Part shown: piece by piece, positions 15,258 to 25,122 of the stretch
Position numbering within the stretch: position 1 is the first letter of the stretch
Layout of the letters: every line of letters starts with the position of its first letter
NCBI RefSeq assembly: GCF_900105215.1
Contig: NZ_FOIP01000001.1
Location: 1 to 64,000, forward strand
DNA from: Lacrimispora sphenoides
Lineage (GTDB): Bacteria > Bacillota > Clostridia > Lachnospirales > Lachnospiraceae
Reading direction: 5' to 3'
Length of the DNA stretch: 64,000 nt
Position numbers and translations under genes: made by a program
Notes under the pieces: generated by a model
Told to the model about the DNA's origin: nothing
Database searches by the model: none
The model's input: the letters and a program-made list of their open reading frames with translations, nothing else

Positions 15258-16265
15258 CTAAAAATCAGTGGTACACCGCTTAATCAGCCGGCATGGAATC
15301 CGGTTATTCCTGTTAACTTCCGTTTCTTCTCCCAGAAGGATTTTCATCATATTATCGACAGAGATGTTGCATAATTCCTCGACCCGGTTATCAATGGAAG
15401 AAAGCTCCGGATCGCTGCAGATCGACAGGGCGGAATTATTAAATCCGGTAATACACAAATTTTCCGGTACCTTTAATAGCTTTGCATTGGCATACTTAAT
15501 CGCACCTACGGCAAGACCGTCATCTGTAGCTACCACGCTGTCAAATCGTAAATCACGGCGCTCCAGAAGAATATCCCTTACCGTATGGATCCGGTTCTTT
15601 ACATAAAGCTTTAAATCTCCCAGCACAGGAAGCCCGTGGGCTTTTAAAGCGGATTCATAGCCTGCCAGTTTCTGATTTGCGCTGTAGGAATGGGAGTCAC
15701 AGAGAAACAGGATTCTGCGCCGTCCTGTCTCAATCATCTGGCTGGTCACATCGTAGGTTGCCTGATAATCATCTCCATAAGCACAATAAATATTCTCGCC
15801 ATCCAAATATCCGTTGATCAAAAATATCGGAACCTGCTTTGCTGCATTGCGGACATACTGCGTATTTTTATCTGATTCCCCTGTTCCTGCATAAGTAGAA
15901 CCAACCATGAGGAGTGCATCAATCCGCTTCGCAAGAAGAAGGCTGACATACTTTTCTTTCACGGACTGTTCAAATCCGCTGCAGCACAAAATACAGTCGT
16001 AACCATGCTCGTGCATGCGGCTCTCTAAATGGGCTACCGCTGTAGCCATATATGCATCTGATACATCCGGACATAATATCCCAATGGTCTTCATGGAATC
16101 AAGCCCAAGGCCTCTGGCAAATACATTGGGAGTATAGCCATGTTCTTCCATAATCGTCCTGACTTTTTGTTTTGTTTTCTCACTCACACGGGGGCTGTCG
16201 TTCACCACCCGGGATACGGTAGCGATGGAAACTCCTGCAAGTTCTGCAATGTCATAAATGTTCAT
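15258..16265 (-). CDS. LacI-family regulator of galacturonate/pectin genes
   Basis: This 335-residue repressor has an N-terminal LacI helix-turn-helix (residues 1-50: IYDIAELAGVSIATVSRVVND) and a periplasmic-binding-like ligand domain (60-330). It lies divergent to uxaA. The palindrome GTAAGCGCTTAC sits just downstream of its own -10 box (16313-16324), a close relative GTAAGTACTTAC lies at the uxaA start site, and the identical GTAAGCGCTTAC lies at the ABC transporter promoter (29164-29175). It therefore probably represses itself, uxaAB and the importer operon until galacturonate or a derivative binds. The ligand is inferred from the targets. Confidence 0.85.
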   Translation of the reverse strand: MNIYDIAELAGVSIATVSRVVNDSPRVSEKTKQKVRTIMEEHGYTPNVFARGLGLDSMKTIGILCPDVSDAYMATAVAHLESRMHEHGYDCILCCSGFEQSVKEKYVSLLLAKRIDALLMVGSTYAGTGESDKNTQYVRNAAKQVPIFLINGYLDGENIYCAYGDDYQATYDVTSQMIETGRRRILFLCDSHSYSANQKLAGYESALKAHGLPVLGDLKLYVKNRIHTVRDILLERRDLRFDSVVATDDGLAVGAIKYANAKLLKVPENLCITGFNNSALSICSDPELSSIDNRVEELCNISVDNMMKILLGEETEVNRNNRIPCRLIKRCTTDF

Positions 16266-16312
16266 CCTAGTAATCCCTTTTACTCATCAAAATTTCCACA
16301 CACAAAGTAAGC

Positions 16313-16367
16313 GTAAGCGCTTACACTTTTCTCGCTTCATTATACAGGATAAATTTCTGTAAAGCAA
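16313..16367 (-). promoter_or_regulatory. lacI promoter with overlapping operator
   Basis: On the minus strand TTGCTT (16362-16367) and TATAAT (16339-16344) are 17 bp apart. The palindrome GTAAGCGCTTAC (16313-16324) follows the start site, which suits self-repression. Confidence 0.7.
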
Positions 16368-16460
16368 CTGTTATTGCTGATTTTATTTCTTAAAAAAATC
16401 TGTTTATTTCTTAAATTGTTCCCCTAAACAAAAAGAAAAATCTCTTTTTTTCTTTCCCTA

Positions 16461-16505
16461 TTGACGTCTGCACCAAAATAGTGTATGTTTTATGTAAGTA
16501 CTTAC
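16461..16505 (+). promoter_or_regulatory. uxaA promoter with LacI-type operator
   Basis: TTGACG (16461-16466), a 17-bp spacer and TATGTT (16484-16489) are followed at once by the palindrome GTAAGTACTTAC (16494-16505), placed to block start-site clearance. Confidence 0.7.
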
Positions 16506-16552
16506 ATTACATGTACCGATTGATTCTGGTACCAAGAAAGGAAAGGAAGCTT

Positions 16553-18034
16553 ATGCAGGATTTTATCAAAATTCATTCCGGAGATAATGTTGCAGTTGCA
16601 TTAAAGCCGCTTTCTTCCGGCACTGCCGCAGAGATAGGCGGAAATACCGTTACACTCCTGGAAGATATCCCACAGGGTCATAAATTCGCCCTCGCCGATA
16701 TACCTGCCGGCTCATCCGTCATCAAATACGGCTGTGCCATTGGCATGGCAAAGGAACATATTAAGACAGGGGCCTGGATTCACACGCATAATTTAAAAAC
16801 AGGTTTGGGGGATTTACTTACTTATACGTACGAGAAACAGGAAACGGCTGTTATCCCCACAGAAGAACGTTTCTTTCAAGGCTACCGCAGGACGGACGGT
16901 AAAGTGGGTGTGCGCAATGAAATCTGGATCATTCCCACTGTTGGCTGTGTCAATAACATAGCCACTGCTCTGGAGCGTATGGCTAAGAAATACGTAGGCG
17001 GCTCCATTGACGAAATCGCCGCATTCCCTCATCCTTACGGCTGTTCCCAAATGGGTGACGACCAGGAATATACAAGAACCATTCTGGCTGATTTAATTAA
17101 CCATCCCAACGCCGGAGGCGTTCTGGTCCTGGGACTTGGCTGCGAAAACAGCAGCGTTTCCGAACTGAAACCCTATATCGGCGATTACGACGAGAACAGG
17201 GTAAAATTCCTGGTAACTCAGGAGTCTGAGGATGAAATGGCTGATGCCATGGAGCTCATCGGACAGCTGGCTGAATACGCAGGCACGTTCCACAGAGAGC
17301 CTGTAAGCTGCAGCGAACTCACCATTGGTATGAAATGCGGCGGTTCCGACGGTTTATCCGGGATCACAGCCAATCCCACGGTAGGAGCATTCTCCGATAT
17401 GCTGGTTTCTAAAGGCGGAACCACCATCCTGACGGAGGTTCCCGAAATGTTCGGTGCGGAAACGCTTCTTATGAACCGCTGCCAGAATGAAGAAACCTTT
17501 GATAAAACCGTGGATCTGATTAATGATTTCAAGAACTATTTCACCAGCCATAACCAGACTATTTACGAAAATCCTTCCCCTGGCAACAAAAAGGGCGGTA
17601 TCTCTACCCTGGAGGACAAATCCTTAGGCTGTGTCCAGAAATCCGGCAGCGCTCCGGTCGTAGATGTATTAAAATACGGGGAACCGGTACGCGATAAGGG
17701 CTTAAATCTCTTAAGTGCTCCCGGTAACGACTTAGTGGCCTCCACGGCACTGGCCGCTTCCGGTGCCCACATCGTTCTGTTCACCACAGGCCGCGGTACT
17801 CCATTTGCCTGTCCGGTACCGACCATGAAGATTTCGACCAACACTGCCTTAAGCACAAAGAAAAGTAACTGGATTGATTTCAACTGCGGCGTACTGGTCG
17901 AGGGTACTGATATGGATACCCTTAAAAATGAATTCTTTGATTTTGTCATCGAGGTAGCTTCCGGCAAAAAGGTGAAATCCGAAGAAGCAGGTTTCCATGA
18001 CATGGCTATCTTTAAGCAGGGCGTGACCTTATAA
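16553..18034 (+). CDS. uxaA: Altronate dehydratase
   Basis: This 493-residue enzyme converts D-altronate to 2-keto-3-deoxygluconate in galacturonate breakdown. The N-terminal SAF-like domain (about 1-95) is followed by the large UxaA domain, with KVGVRNEIWIIPTVGCVN near 115, GLGCENSS near 190, KCGGSDGLSG near 260 and GRGTPFACP near 415. ATG 16553 is chosen because GGAAAGGAAG precedes it; the upstream in-frame ATG at 16481 lies inside the promoter. It is the first gene of a uxaA-uxaB operon under the divergent LacI regulator. Confidence 0.93.
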   Translation: MQDFIKIHSGDNVAVALKPLSSGTAAEIGGNTVTLLEDIPQGHKFALADIPAGSSVIKYGCAIGMAKEHIKTGAWIHTHNLKTGLGDLLTYTYEKQETAVIPTEERFFQGYRRTDGKVGVRNEIWIIPTVGCVNNIATALERMAKKYVGGSIDEIAAFPHPYGCSQMGDDQEYTRTILADLINHPNAGGVLVLGLGCENSSVSELKPYIGDYDENRVKFLVTQESEDEMADAMELIGQLAEYAGTFHREPVSCSELTIGMKCGGSDGLSGITANPTVGAFSDMLVSKGGTTILTEVPEMFGAETLLMNRCQNEETFDKTVDLINDFKNYFTSHNQTIYENPSPGNKKGGISTLEDKSLGCVQKSGSAPVVDVLKYGEPVRDKGLNLLSAPGNDLVASTALAASGAHIVLFTTGRGTPFACPVPTMKISTNTALSTKKSNWIDFNCGVLVEGTDMDTLKNEFFDFVIEVASGKKVKSEEAGFHDMAIFKQGVTL

Positions 18035-18119
18035 TTCAACTACTATGCCATTCTGTGTCCCTATATGAATGCAGAATGCAGATTGAAATATGCAATGAAG
18101 AAAAAAGGAGATAAATTCA

Positions 18120-19610
18120 ATGGAAAAGTTATGTTATGAAACACTGGAAAAACTTGGGTATGACGGATATCTTTTAAAGGAAGCCCCAGAACGTGTGCTG
18201 CAGTTCGGCGAAGGTAATTTCTTAAGGGCATTTGTGGATTATTTTATCGATGTCCTGAATGAAAAAACTGGATTTAACTCCAAGGTTGTATTATGCCAGC
18301 CCATTGCACCAGGTCTTGCGGATATGATCAACGAACAGGAAGGACTTTATACCCTTTTCCTCCGCGGTTTTGAAAACGGGCAGAAGGTAAATGCCAAGCG
18401 GGTGATCTCCTGTGTAAGCAGATGCTTAAATCCTTATGCAGATTATGAGTCCGTATTGGCCTGTGCGGATAATCCTGACCTGCGTTACATTGCCTGCAAT
18501 ACCACTGAAGCAGGTATTACCTACGATCCTTCCTGCCAGTTTACAGATGTTCCGGCTGACAGCTACCCTGGAAAACTGACCCAGTTCCTTTACAGAAGAT
18601 TTGAAAAGTTCGGAAAGGAAGCCGGAAAGGGATTTGTTATCCTCTCCTGCGAGCTGATCGATAACAACGGAAAAGAGCTGGAGAAATGTGTTTTAAAATA
18701 CGCCGAGCAATGGAACCTGGGCGATGAATTCATTAATTGGATCAAAGAGGAGAACATCTTCTGCTCCACTCTGGTAGACCGTATCGTAACCGGATATCCG
18801 AGAAATGAAGCTGCTGCCATCTGTGAAGAATTAGGCTATCAGGATAACATCATCGATACCGGTGAAGTCTTCGGCTTCTGGGTCATCGAAGGACCGGACA
18901 GCTTAAAGAAAGAACTGCCTTTTGAAGAAGCAGGCCTCCCTGTTATCATCTGTAACGATCACAAGCCATATAAGCAGAGAAAGGTCCGCATTTTAAACGG
19001 CGCACATACATCCTTTGTATTAGGCGCTTACCTTGCCGGTCAGGATATTGTCCGCAACTGCATGGATGACGAAGTGATCCGCGACTTTATGAATAAGACC
19101 ATTTATGATGAGATCATTCCTACCCTGACCCTTCCAAAGGAAGAATTAATGAGTTTTGCATCCTCTGTTACGGAGCGTTTCAAAAACCCATTTATTGATC
19201 ATGCTCTGTTATCCATTTCCTTAAATACCACCTCCAAATGGAAAGCCCGGGTTATGCCTTCCCTTAAAAGCTACGTGGAGCAAACAGGCACACTTCCTAA
19301 ATGTATAACAGCCTCCTTCGCTTTCTACATTGCATTCTACAACGGAATGAACCTTACGGTCGACGGCCTTGTTGCAGTACGTCCTGCAGGTGACGAATAC
19401 ACCATCAAGGATGATAAGCCGATTCTTCAGTTCTTCTATGATCATAAGGATGACGATGCGGCTTCCCTTGTTCACGCGGTTTGCACCAATGCTGACTTCT
19501 GGGATGAGGATTTAAGTGAAATTCCAGGATTTGAAGAAGCCGTGGCAGGTTATTTAACAGGTATTAAAGATAAAGGCGCGTATGAAGTTATGAAGGAATG
19601 TTTAAACTGA
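18120..19610 (+). CDS. uxaB: Tagaturonate reductase (altronate oxidoreductase)
   Basis: This 496-residue NAD-dependent enzyme of the mannitol dehydrogenase family reduces D-tagaturonate to D-altronate, the step before UxaA. It shows the nucleotide-binding start VLQFGEGNFLRAF (about 26-38), CNTTEAGI near 125 and the catalytic lysine region YKQRKVRILNGAHT near 282. AAAAGGAG precedes ATG 18120, 85 bases after uxaA. The isomerase UxaC and the KDG enzymes are not in this window. Confidence 0.93.
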   Translation: MEKLCYETLEKLGYDGYLLKEAPERVLQFGEGNFLRAFVDYFIDVLNEKTGFNSKVVLCQPIAPGLADMINEQEGLYTLFLRGFENGQKVNAKRVISCVSRCLNPYADYESVLACADNPDLRYIACNTTEAGITYDPSCQFTDVPADSYPGKLTQFLYRRFEKFGKEAGKGFVILSCELIDNNGKELEKCVLKYAEQWNLGDEFINWIKEENIFCSTLVDRIVTGYPRNEAAAICEELGYQDNIIDTGEVFGFWVIEGPDSLKKELPFEEAGLPVIICNDHKPYKQRKVRILNGAHTSFVLGAYLAGQDIVRNCMDDEVIRDFMNKTIYDEIIPTLTLPKEELMSFASSVTERFKNPFIDHALLSISLNTTSKWKARVMPSLKSYVEQTGTLPKCITASFAFYIAFYNGMNLTVDGLVAVRPAGDEYTIKDDKPILQFFYDHKDDDAASLVHAVCTNADFWDEDLSEIPGFEEAVAGYLTGIKDKGAYEVMKECLN

Positions 19611-19661
19611 CCGGAATAACGAGTGCCCATTCATAAAGCACATATAGACTTGAGGATACAA

Positions 19662-19699
19662 ACACCGGTGTCACCTTGATTGGTGATACCGGTGTTTTA
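19662..19699 (+). terminator. Terminator of uxaAB
   Basis: ACACCGGTGTCACC pairs with GGTGATACCGGTGT around a TTGATT loop (one mismatch) and is followed by TTTTAAT. Confidence 0.75.
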
Positions 19700-19797
19700 A
19701 TCTGGATGTAAATGGAGCAATCCCTTATTCTCCGGATGCAATAAGTAAGTTGTCAATATGCCGCAGTCACATTGCTTGCCGTTTTGCGCAGGCCGCA

Positions 19798-20700
19798 TTA
19801 AGAAGCATAGAACTTTACCACCTTATTATATTCCTTCATGATACTATGCAAAACATCTGCATGTTTAAAATCGCTGTGATACAGAATGTTGATCTCCCGA
19901 ATCATACTAAGATTTTCTATAGGCAATGCAGTAATTTTCCCTTTCTTTAGTTCGTCCAGACATACGCTTCGTGAAAGTATGGAAACTCCTATATCCCGTC
20001 TAATAAGATCTTTAATCGTTGCAATATTGTCGACTTCTAAAATGACATTAAAATCATCAAGTGACATGTTATTACTTTCTAAGTGGGCAGTAAACAGGTT
20101 TCTAGTCCCCGATGAGGGTCTGCGAAGTATCAATGGCTCCTTCATTAATTCATTTATGGTTACCATGCTCTTTTTTGCCAGGAGATTATTGTTTGATACA
20201 ACCAGCATCAGGGAATCTGTGTCCAACAGAAGCGAGTTAATGCTGTCATCTTGAACCTTCCCCTCTACAACAGCTAAATCCACCTCATAATTTTTCAGCA
20301 TATCATAAAGATTATTTATAGAGTCAGAAATAATTGTTATGCTTGCACCAGGATTTTTGGAGCTGTACTTTCCTAACACTTCTGCCACTGCATTACTTTC
20401 CGCAGTATGGGTAATTCCAACCGTAAGCCGTCTAACATGGCGCTGCTCATCCAAAATATTTTGTTCCATCCTCTGATATAGGGCTATGCTTCGCCGGGCA
20501 TATTGAATTACAATATTTCCTTCATTTGTAGGCTTTATATCATTTCCAACACGATTGAAAATTTTAATATTCAATTCTCTTTCCAATTGCTTTATGTGTT
20601 GAGTAACCGCTGGCTGCGTCAAAGAAAGATGTTCTGCCGCACGTGTGTAACTGTTAAATTCGACCACTGCTAATAACGTATAAAGTTTAGTATCAATCAT
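19798..20700 (-). CDS. LysR-family transcriptional regulator
   Basis: This 300-residue protein has an N-terminal winged helix (residues 1-60: YTRAAEHLSLTQPAVTQHIKQLERELNIKIF) and a C-terminal ligand domain with GITHTAESNAV and DLAVVEG. ATG 20700 is preferred because GGGGGTG lies six bases before it. It faces away from the membrane protein/antiporter pair across a 113-bp AT-rich spacer, so it probably controls them. It is not obviously part of the pectin regulon. Confidence 0.85.
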   Translation of the reverse strand: MIDTKLYTLLAVVEFNSYTRAAEHLSLTQPAVTQHIKQLERELNIKIFNRVGNDIKPTNEGNIVIQYARRSIALYQRMEQNILDEQRHVRRLTVGITHTAESNAVAEVLGKYSSKNPGASITIISDSINNLYDMLKNYEVDLAVVEGKVQDDSINSLLLDTDSLMLVVSNNNLLAKKSMVTINELMKEPLILRRPSSGTRNLFTAHLESNNMSLDDFNVILEVDNIATIKDLIRRDIGVSILSRSVCLDELKKGKITALPIENLSMIREINILYHSDFKHADVLHSIMKEYNKVVKFYAS

Positions 20701-20813
20701 CTTATTCACCCCCAACTATAATGATTACTTATGGAATACTAAATAATTATAAATATACATTATGCAATTTATGATTATAATAGTAGCATAAATCAAGAAA
20801 GGAGGCAAGAATA

Positions 20814-21266
20814 ATGAGGCAAAAGCTTTTATTTGTATGGCATGTTCTTATTTTTAATGTAATTAAACCATTTCCATATTCTTCATACTATTTTAACAAT
20901 CATTTTCGGTCACCGACACAAAATATTGCTGATTATTCAATTTCGCGATACAAGGGGATCGTTAACTTCGGAAAGGAACAGTCAGGTTATGCCGGAGTAA
21001 TCTTAGCAAATATTGCACTTATGTTTTTCTTCTTACCACTTTGTTTTTCAGTAGATTTGGTAAATCATGCAGTGCATCTGCTTTCAATAAAAATATCATG
21101 CAATGTAATTCTTGTCCTAATGACTATGGTTAAATTTGATATGCTTCACCTTCGTGACACGCGAAATTATTTAAAACTTCTTTATCTTTTTAGTTGTATG
21201 GTTACATCATCATATTGGACTTTAACGTGCGTGTTTTTAACCGCATTTGAAAATATAGGATTATAG
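20814..21266 (+). CDS. Membrane protein of unknown function
   Basis: This 150-residue frame has a strong AAGGAGG ribosome site before ATG 20814 and ends 14 bases before the antiporter start, whose own ribosome site lies between. The second half is hydrophobic with about three helices (GVILANIALMFFFLPLCF, NVILVLMTMV, YLFSCMVTSSYWTLTCVF), while the first 60 residues are polar and unusual. The family is not recognised. It could be a small partner of the antiporter or a degraded transporter; the good ribosome site favours a real gene. Confidence 0.5.
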   Translation: MRQKLLFVWHVLIFNVIKPFPYSSYYFNNHFRSPTQNIADYSISRYKGIVNFGKEQSGYAGVILANIALMFFFLPLCFSVDLVNHAVHLLSIKISCNVILVLMTMVKFDMLHLRDTRNYLKLLYLFSCMVTSSYWTLTCVFLTAFENIGL

Positions 21267-21280
21267 AGGAGGATTTATCC

Positions 21281-22582
21281 ATGGATCATCTTTTTAGTCA
21301 TTTAAATGACACAACAATTATTCTTTTATCTTTATCAGTAATATTGCTGGCCGGATTTCTGCTTACACGTATTACAAAGCTGGCTAAACTGCCTAATGTA
21401 ACTGGTTATATTATTGCCGGAGTTGTGATAGGACCATATGTTTTGAACTTGATTCCACATGAAATGGTTGAACATATGGGGTTTATCAGTGACATTGCTT
21501 TGGCCTTTATCGCGTTTGGTGTTGGGCGTTTTTTTAAAAAAGAGGCTTTTAAAGAAACTGGATTGGGAGTTATCGTGATTACTTTAATGGAATCTTTATT
21601 GGCCGGAATATTAGTAACGTTATCCATGCACTACATATTCCATTTAAGCTGGAGCTTTTGTCTGCTCTTGGGAGCGATTGCAACGGCAACAGCCCCAGCA
21701 AGCACTATGATTACAATCCGGCAATATCATGCGCGTGGGAATTTTGTAAATATATTATTACAGGTAGCTGCACTCGATGACGCTGTGTGTCTTATCGCTT
21801 TCAGCTTAGCCTCAGCTTTTGTCAATACGGAAGCCGGAGCAGGTGTTTCTGCTTTTGAAATCATATTGCCCATCATTTATAATATTGGTGCATTGGTAAT
21901 CGGTTTTATAAGCGGAGCTTTATTAAGCCGGCTGATGACTCCGGGACGGAGTGAGGATAACAGGCTGATATTAACAATTTCACTTCTTCTTGGAATTGCG
22001 GGTCTATGCGCCTCCGTAGATATTTCACCTTTACTTTCTTGTATGCTTTTTGGCACAACTTATATCAATATGACGAAAGACAAAGAATTATACAGGCAAG
22101 TTGAAAGGTTTACTCCGCCTATTTTGTCTATGTTCTTTGTTGTATCAGGAATGAGTTTAAATATTCGCTCGTTTGGTACTCTGGGGATAATTGGAGCATC
22201 TTATTTTGTAATACGGATTGTGGGAAAATACCTTGGTGCTTTTGGAGGTTGTATGATAGCTAAAACAACAGCAGCAGTACGAAACTATTTAGGGTTAGCC
22301 TTGATCCCACAAGCCGGTGTTGCCATTGGCCTTGCTTTCATGGGGAAAAGAGTTTTGCCCGATCGTATGGGAAATATGTTGCTTACGATAATATTATCCT
22401 CTTCGGTTTTGTATGAGTTAATTGGACCAGTCTGTGCTAAAATCGCTCTAATTCATTCTGGATCTATAAAAAAAGATAAAGTTGAAACTTGTAACGATAA
22501 AACTGAGCCAACAACCGATAGAACACAAGAGGGTCAAAATGTTAAACTGGACGTAGTTATGCAAAATAATACGTTCATTTAA
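21281..22582 (+). CDS. Cation:proton antiporter (CPA2 / KefB-like)
   Basis: This 433-residue protein has about twelve hydrophobic segments from residue 15 to 395 and a polar tail. Signature stretches are LPNVTGYIIAGVVIGPYVL (about 38-56), GAIATATAPASTM, and ALDDAVCLIAF with the paired Asp typical of the ion site in CPA2 antiporters. It lacks the cytoplasmic TrkA-N domain found in Kef channels. It probably exchanges Na+ or K+ for protons at the plasma membrane. GAGGAGG precedes ATG 21281. Divergent LysR control is likely. Confidence 0.85.
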   Translation: MDHLFSHLNDTTIILLSLSVILLAGFLLTRITKLAKLPNVTGYIIAGVVIGPYVLNLIPHEMVEHMGFISDIALAFIAFGVGRFFKKEAFKETGLGVIVITLMESLLAGILVTLSMHYIFHLSWSFCLLLGAIATATAPASTMITIRQYHARGNFVNILLQVAALDDAVCLIAFSLASAFVNTEAGAGVSAFEIILPIIYNIGALVIGFISGALLSRLMTPGRSEDNRLILTISLLLGIAGLCASVDISPLLSCMLFGTTYINMTKDKELYRQVERFTPPILSMFFVVSGMSLNIRSFGTLGIIGASYFVIRIVGKYLGAFGGCMIAKTTAAVRNYLGLALIPQAGVAIGLAFMGKRVLPDRMGNMLLTIILSSSVLYELIGPVCAKIALIHSGSIKKDKVETCNDKTEPTTDRTQEGQNVKLDVVMQNNTFI

Positions 22583-22583
22583 T

Positions 22584-22636
22584 CAGCAGAGCATGCAAAA
22601 CGGTGAGGACAAAAGCCTCACCGTTCTCATCTGCTG
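22584..22636. terminator. Bidirectional terminator between convergent genes
   Basis: AACGGTGAGG pairs with CCTCACCGTT (22599-22625), extended by CAGCAGA/TCTGCTG outside. It separates the antiporter (plus) from the isomerase (minus), with short T runs on each side. Confidence 0.7.
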
Positions 22637-22653
22637 TATTTTAAGTTATCTTC

Positions 22654-23484
22654 TTAACCACCATAATTCTCAAGAAATTTCCTTGACCATTCTGCATTAT
22701 CCGGCCTGCTGTCCTCAATGGTCATCTGGATATACGGCTTTTCCTTTTTTACAAAATCCAGGATCGCATCGTATTTCATAACACCGGTTCCCGGAGCGCC
22801 GGATATGATGCGGCCGTCTTCCACTACAAAGTCTTTCATATGAAGAACATCTGTATAGCAGCCTAAATCCTCAATGGCTTCCCTTATTACCTGCTCGTAA
22901 TTACCGCTGTTTTCTACTGTCAAAAGATTAACCGGATCCAGGATAATTCTTAAATTAGGCGAACCAATGGCATTAATCACCTTTAGTGCCTGTTTGGAAT
23001 TGTATACAATATGGCTCCACACCGGTTCGATTGCCAGAATCACACCGAATTTTTCCGCACACTCCACAACCGGACGCAAATTGGTGATAAAAGTCTGTAG
23101 GGCTTCCTCTGTGTGGCAGGCCGGTTCATAACAATATTCCTTATTCGGTGCGCCAGTCTCGGTTCCGACAACGCTGCAGCCTAAAATAGAAGCAAAACGC
23201 AGATGGGCGAAATAACGCTCCTGGATTTTTTTGATTTCTTCCGGATCTGGATGAGCCAGATTTAAATAGCAGCCCAAAACTGCGATATCCACATCATGTT
23301 CTGCGAATTTTTTACGCAAATATGAAGCATAGCCTGGCGTCAGTGCGGAATTCTCCACGGAATGTTCCTGCACAGTTTTTGCCAGGGCCAAATGGGCACA
23401 GGTAAATCCCTGTTCGTGGGCAATCTTCACCCGTTCCTCCAGGGTTCCAGGTGCGACATCATGTAACCGGATTCCGATCTGCAT
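22654..23484 (-). CDS. Sugar phosphate isomerase/epimerase (xylose isomerase-like TIM barrel)
   Basis: This 276-residue protein has the AP-endonuclease-2/xylose isomerase fold: GFTCAHLAL near the start, GTETGAP near 104, LAIEPVW near 150 with a metal-binding Glu, ILDPVNLL near 180, VLHMKDFV near 213 and TIEDS near the end. These give the His/Glu/Asp metal set of the family. It is the last gene of the pectin importer row, 14 bases after the GH28 gene, so it probably rearranges an uronate or ketose released from pectin. The exact substrate is unknown. Confidence 0.8.
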   Translation of the reverse strand: MQIGIRLHDVAPGTLEERVKIAHEQGFTCAHLALAKTVQEHSVENSALTPGYASYLRKKFAEHDVDIAVLGCYLNLAHPDPEEIKKIQERYFAHLRFASILGCSVVGTETGAPNKEYCYEPACHTEEALQTFITNLRPVVECAEKFGVILAIEPVWSHIVYNSKQALKVINAIGSPNLRIILDPVNLLTVENSGNYEQVIREAIEDLGCYTDVLHMKDFVVEDGRIISGAPGTGVMKYDAILDFVKKEKPYIQMTIEDSRPDNAEWSRKFLENYGG

Positions 23485-23498
23485 AATAAACTCCTCCT

Positions 23499-25052
23499 TT
23501 ATCTCACTTCGTAATGATTGATGCTGCTTAACTCAAAGGCTTCCCCTTCCTGGCCGGAAATCTTCACATGATCACAGATAAGGGTGTCTACGTTACTGAT
23601 GAGAAATCCTTTTTTCCTGCACTCTCCTACTCCGGACAGCATGGCGGGGGCTCCTGTCTTTGCCTCGTCCGCAAAGGAAATATCAACATTTTTAAATTCA
23701 ATGCGTTCAATTTTTTTCTCCGGCAGCCCATAGAGAAAGGAAGCCGCCACATGGCAGTTTTCCGCCTTGATGTTGGTAAAGTACAGCCTCTTGATCTCTG
23801 GGGTCCGTTCATCAACAGGAAGGGCCTCTCTGCACTGCACATAATCAGACTTTCCATCGGGATCACAGAAATAAAAGCTATTTACAACAAATGGTGTCAT
23901 GACATGATCCATGTGTATTTGGTCAAAATAAATTTCAGAAAGCACAGAGTCCTTTCCCCGGCCTCTTCTTGTCTTGATCCGCAGGCCTCTGTCCGTTTTG
24001 GAAAACAGGCAGCGCTCCACTCGGATATTCTTAACGCCTGCACCCACTTCGCTTCCCACAGTCACCCCCCCGTGGCCATCTTCCATCAGGCACTGGCGGA
24101 TCACGATGTTTTCAGAAGGCGTTTGATACCTGCGGCCCATGTAGATTTTTCCAGACTTGATTGCTATGCAGTCATCGCCTAAAGAAAAGTGAAGGCCCAG
24201 TATTTCCACGTTCTTGCAGGATTCCGGGTCCAGACCATCCGTATTGGGAGAATCTGCCGGATTATGAACATCCAGATTGAGGAATTTTAAGTCCTTACTG
24301 AAATATGGATGAAGCACCCAGGCAGGACTGTTTTTTAAGGAAAAGCCCTGAAGGGTAACGTTTTTACACCTTTCTAAAAATACCATGCGCGGACGGAATG
24401 CCACCTTCATCTGACGGACATTATCCCACCAGTTATCAAAGGAAGCCTGACCATTGATGAGGCCGCTGCCATAGACCACCGCATCTTCTACATCGATACC
24501 GGTTATGATTCCTGCAAACATTGGGAGAGGATTACCTTCCCAGGTCCCCAGATTGTAATCCTCTTTTTCATCATAGCTCTCGATCATTCCAGGAAATCTG
24601 GGATATTTACTCCGGTCCGTATCTGCCAGAAGTTCCGCTCCCTCCGCCAGCTCAAGCCTTAAATGGCTCTTTAGAAACAGGCTGGTAATACGGTATTTTC
24701 CTTTTGGAATCAATACCCGGCTGTCCTTCGGACAGGCCATGATAGCCGCCTGGATAAAGGAGGTATCATCCTGGATTCCATCGCCCCTGGCTCCCATATC
24801 TTTTACATTTAATGTTACAAATTCATAGTCGGTATGGAAACTGGCTTCCGCCCTTTCCCCATTTCTTTCCAGAGAAATATTATAATCCATATCAGGTTTT
24901 AAGTCAAACAACGTAAAGACAACCCGTTTCGTTTCTCCATAAACATTTCCGTTTACCAGAATCTTTCCCGGTGTTTCAAATTCATAAATCTGCTCCGTCA
25001 CAGTCTCCAGGGTTACGGACCGTGCCGTTTTAAAGACAATTTTTAATTCCAT
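23499..25052 (-). CDS. GH28 polygalacturonase, cytoplasmic
   Basis: This 517-residue right-handed beta-helix enzyme hydrolyses alpha-1,4-galacturonan. It has an FN3-like N-terminal domain (about 1-85), the start of the helix domain at LNVKDMGARGDGIQDDT, and the four GH28 motifs NTDG (270-273), GDD (292-294), GHGG (326-329) and RIK (358-360). There is no signal peptide, so it should act on imported oligogalacturonides, probably as an exo-enzyme. AGAGGTGA precedes ATG 25052. A terminator-like stem lies between it and the permease gene upstream. Confidence 0.9.
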   Translation of the reverse strand: MELKIVFKTARSVTLETVTEQIYEFETPGKILVNGNVYGETKRVVFTLFDLKPDMDYNISLERNGERAEASFHTDYEFVTLNVKDMGARGDGIQDDTSFIQAAIMACPKDSRVLIPKGKYRITSLFLKSHLRLELAEGAELLADTDRSKYPRFPGMIESYDEKEDYNLGTWEGNPLPMFAGIITGIDVEDAVVYGSGLINGQASFDNWWDNVRQMKVAFRPRMVFLERCKNVTLQGFSLKNSPAWVLHPYFSKDLKFLNLDVHNPADSPNTDGLDPESCKNVEILGLHFSLGDDCIAIKSGKIYMGRRYQTPSENIVIRQCLMEDGHGGVTVGSEVGAGVKNIRVERCLFSKTDRGLRIKTRRGRGKDSVLSEIYFDQIHMDHVMTPFVVNSFYFCDPDGKSDYVQCREALPVDERTPEIKRLYFTNIKAENCHVAASFLYGLPEKKIERIEFKNVDISFADEAKTGAPAMLSGVGECRKKGFLISNVDTLICDHVKISGQEGEAFELSSINHYEVR

Positions 25053-25122
25053 TCTAACTTCACCTCTACTTTTTCCTATGTCAATCGGATGTTCGCAATC
25101 CGCGATCCTACTTGATGATGTT

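Noticed and set aside
16814..18039. Antisense ORFs inside uxaA
   Set aside because: They lie opposite a well-recognised gene, without ribosome sites or family resemblance.
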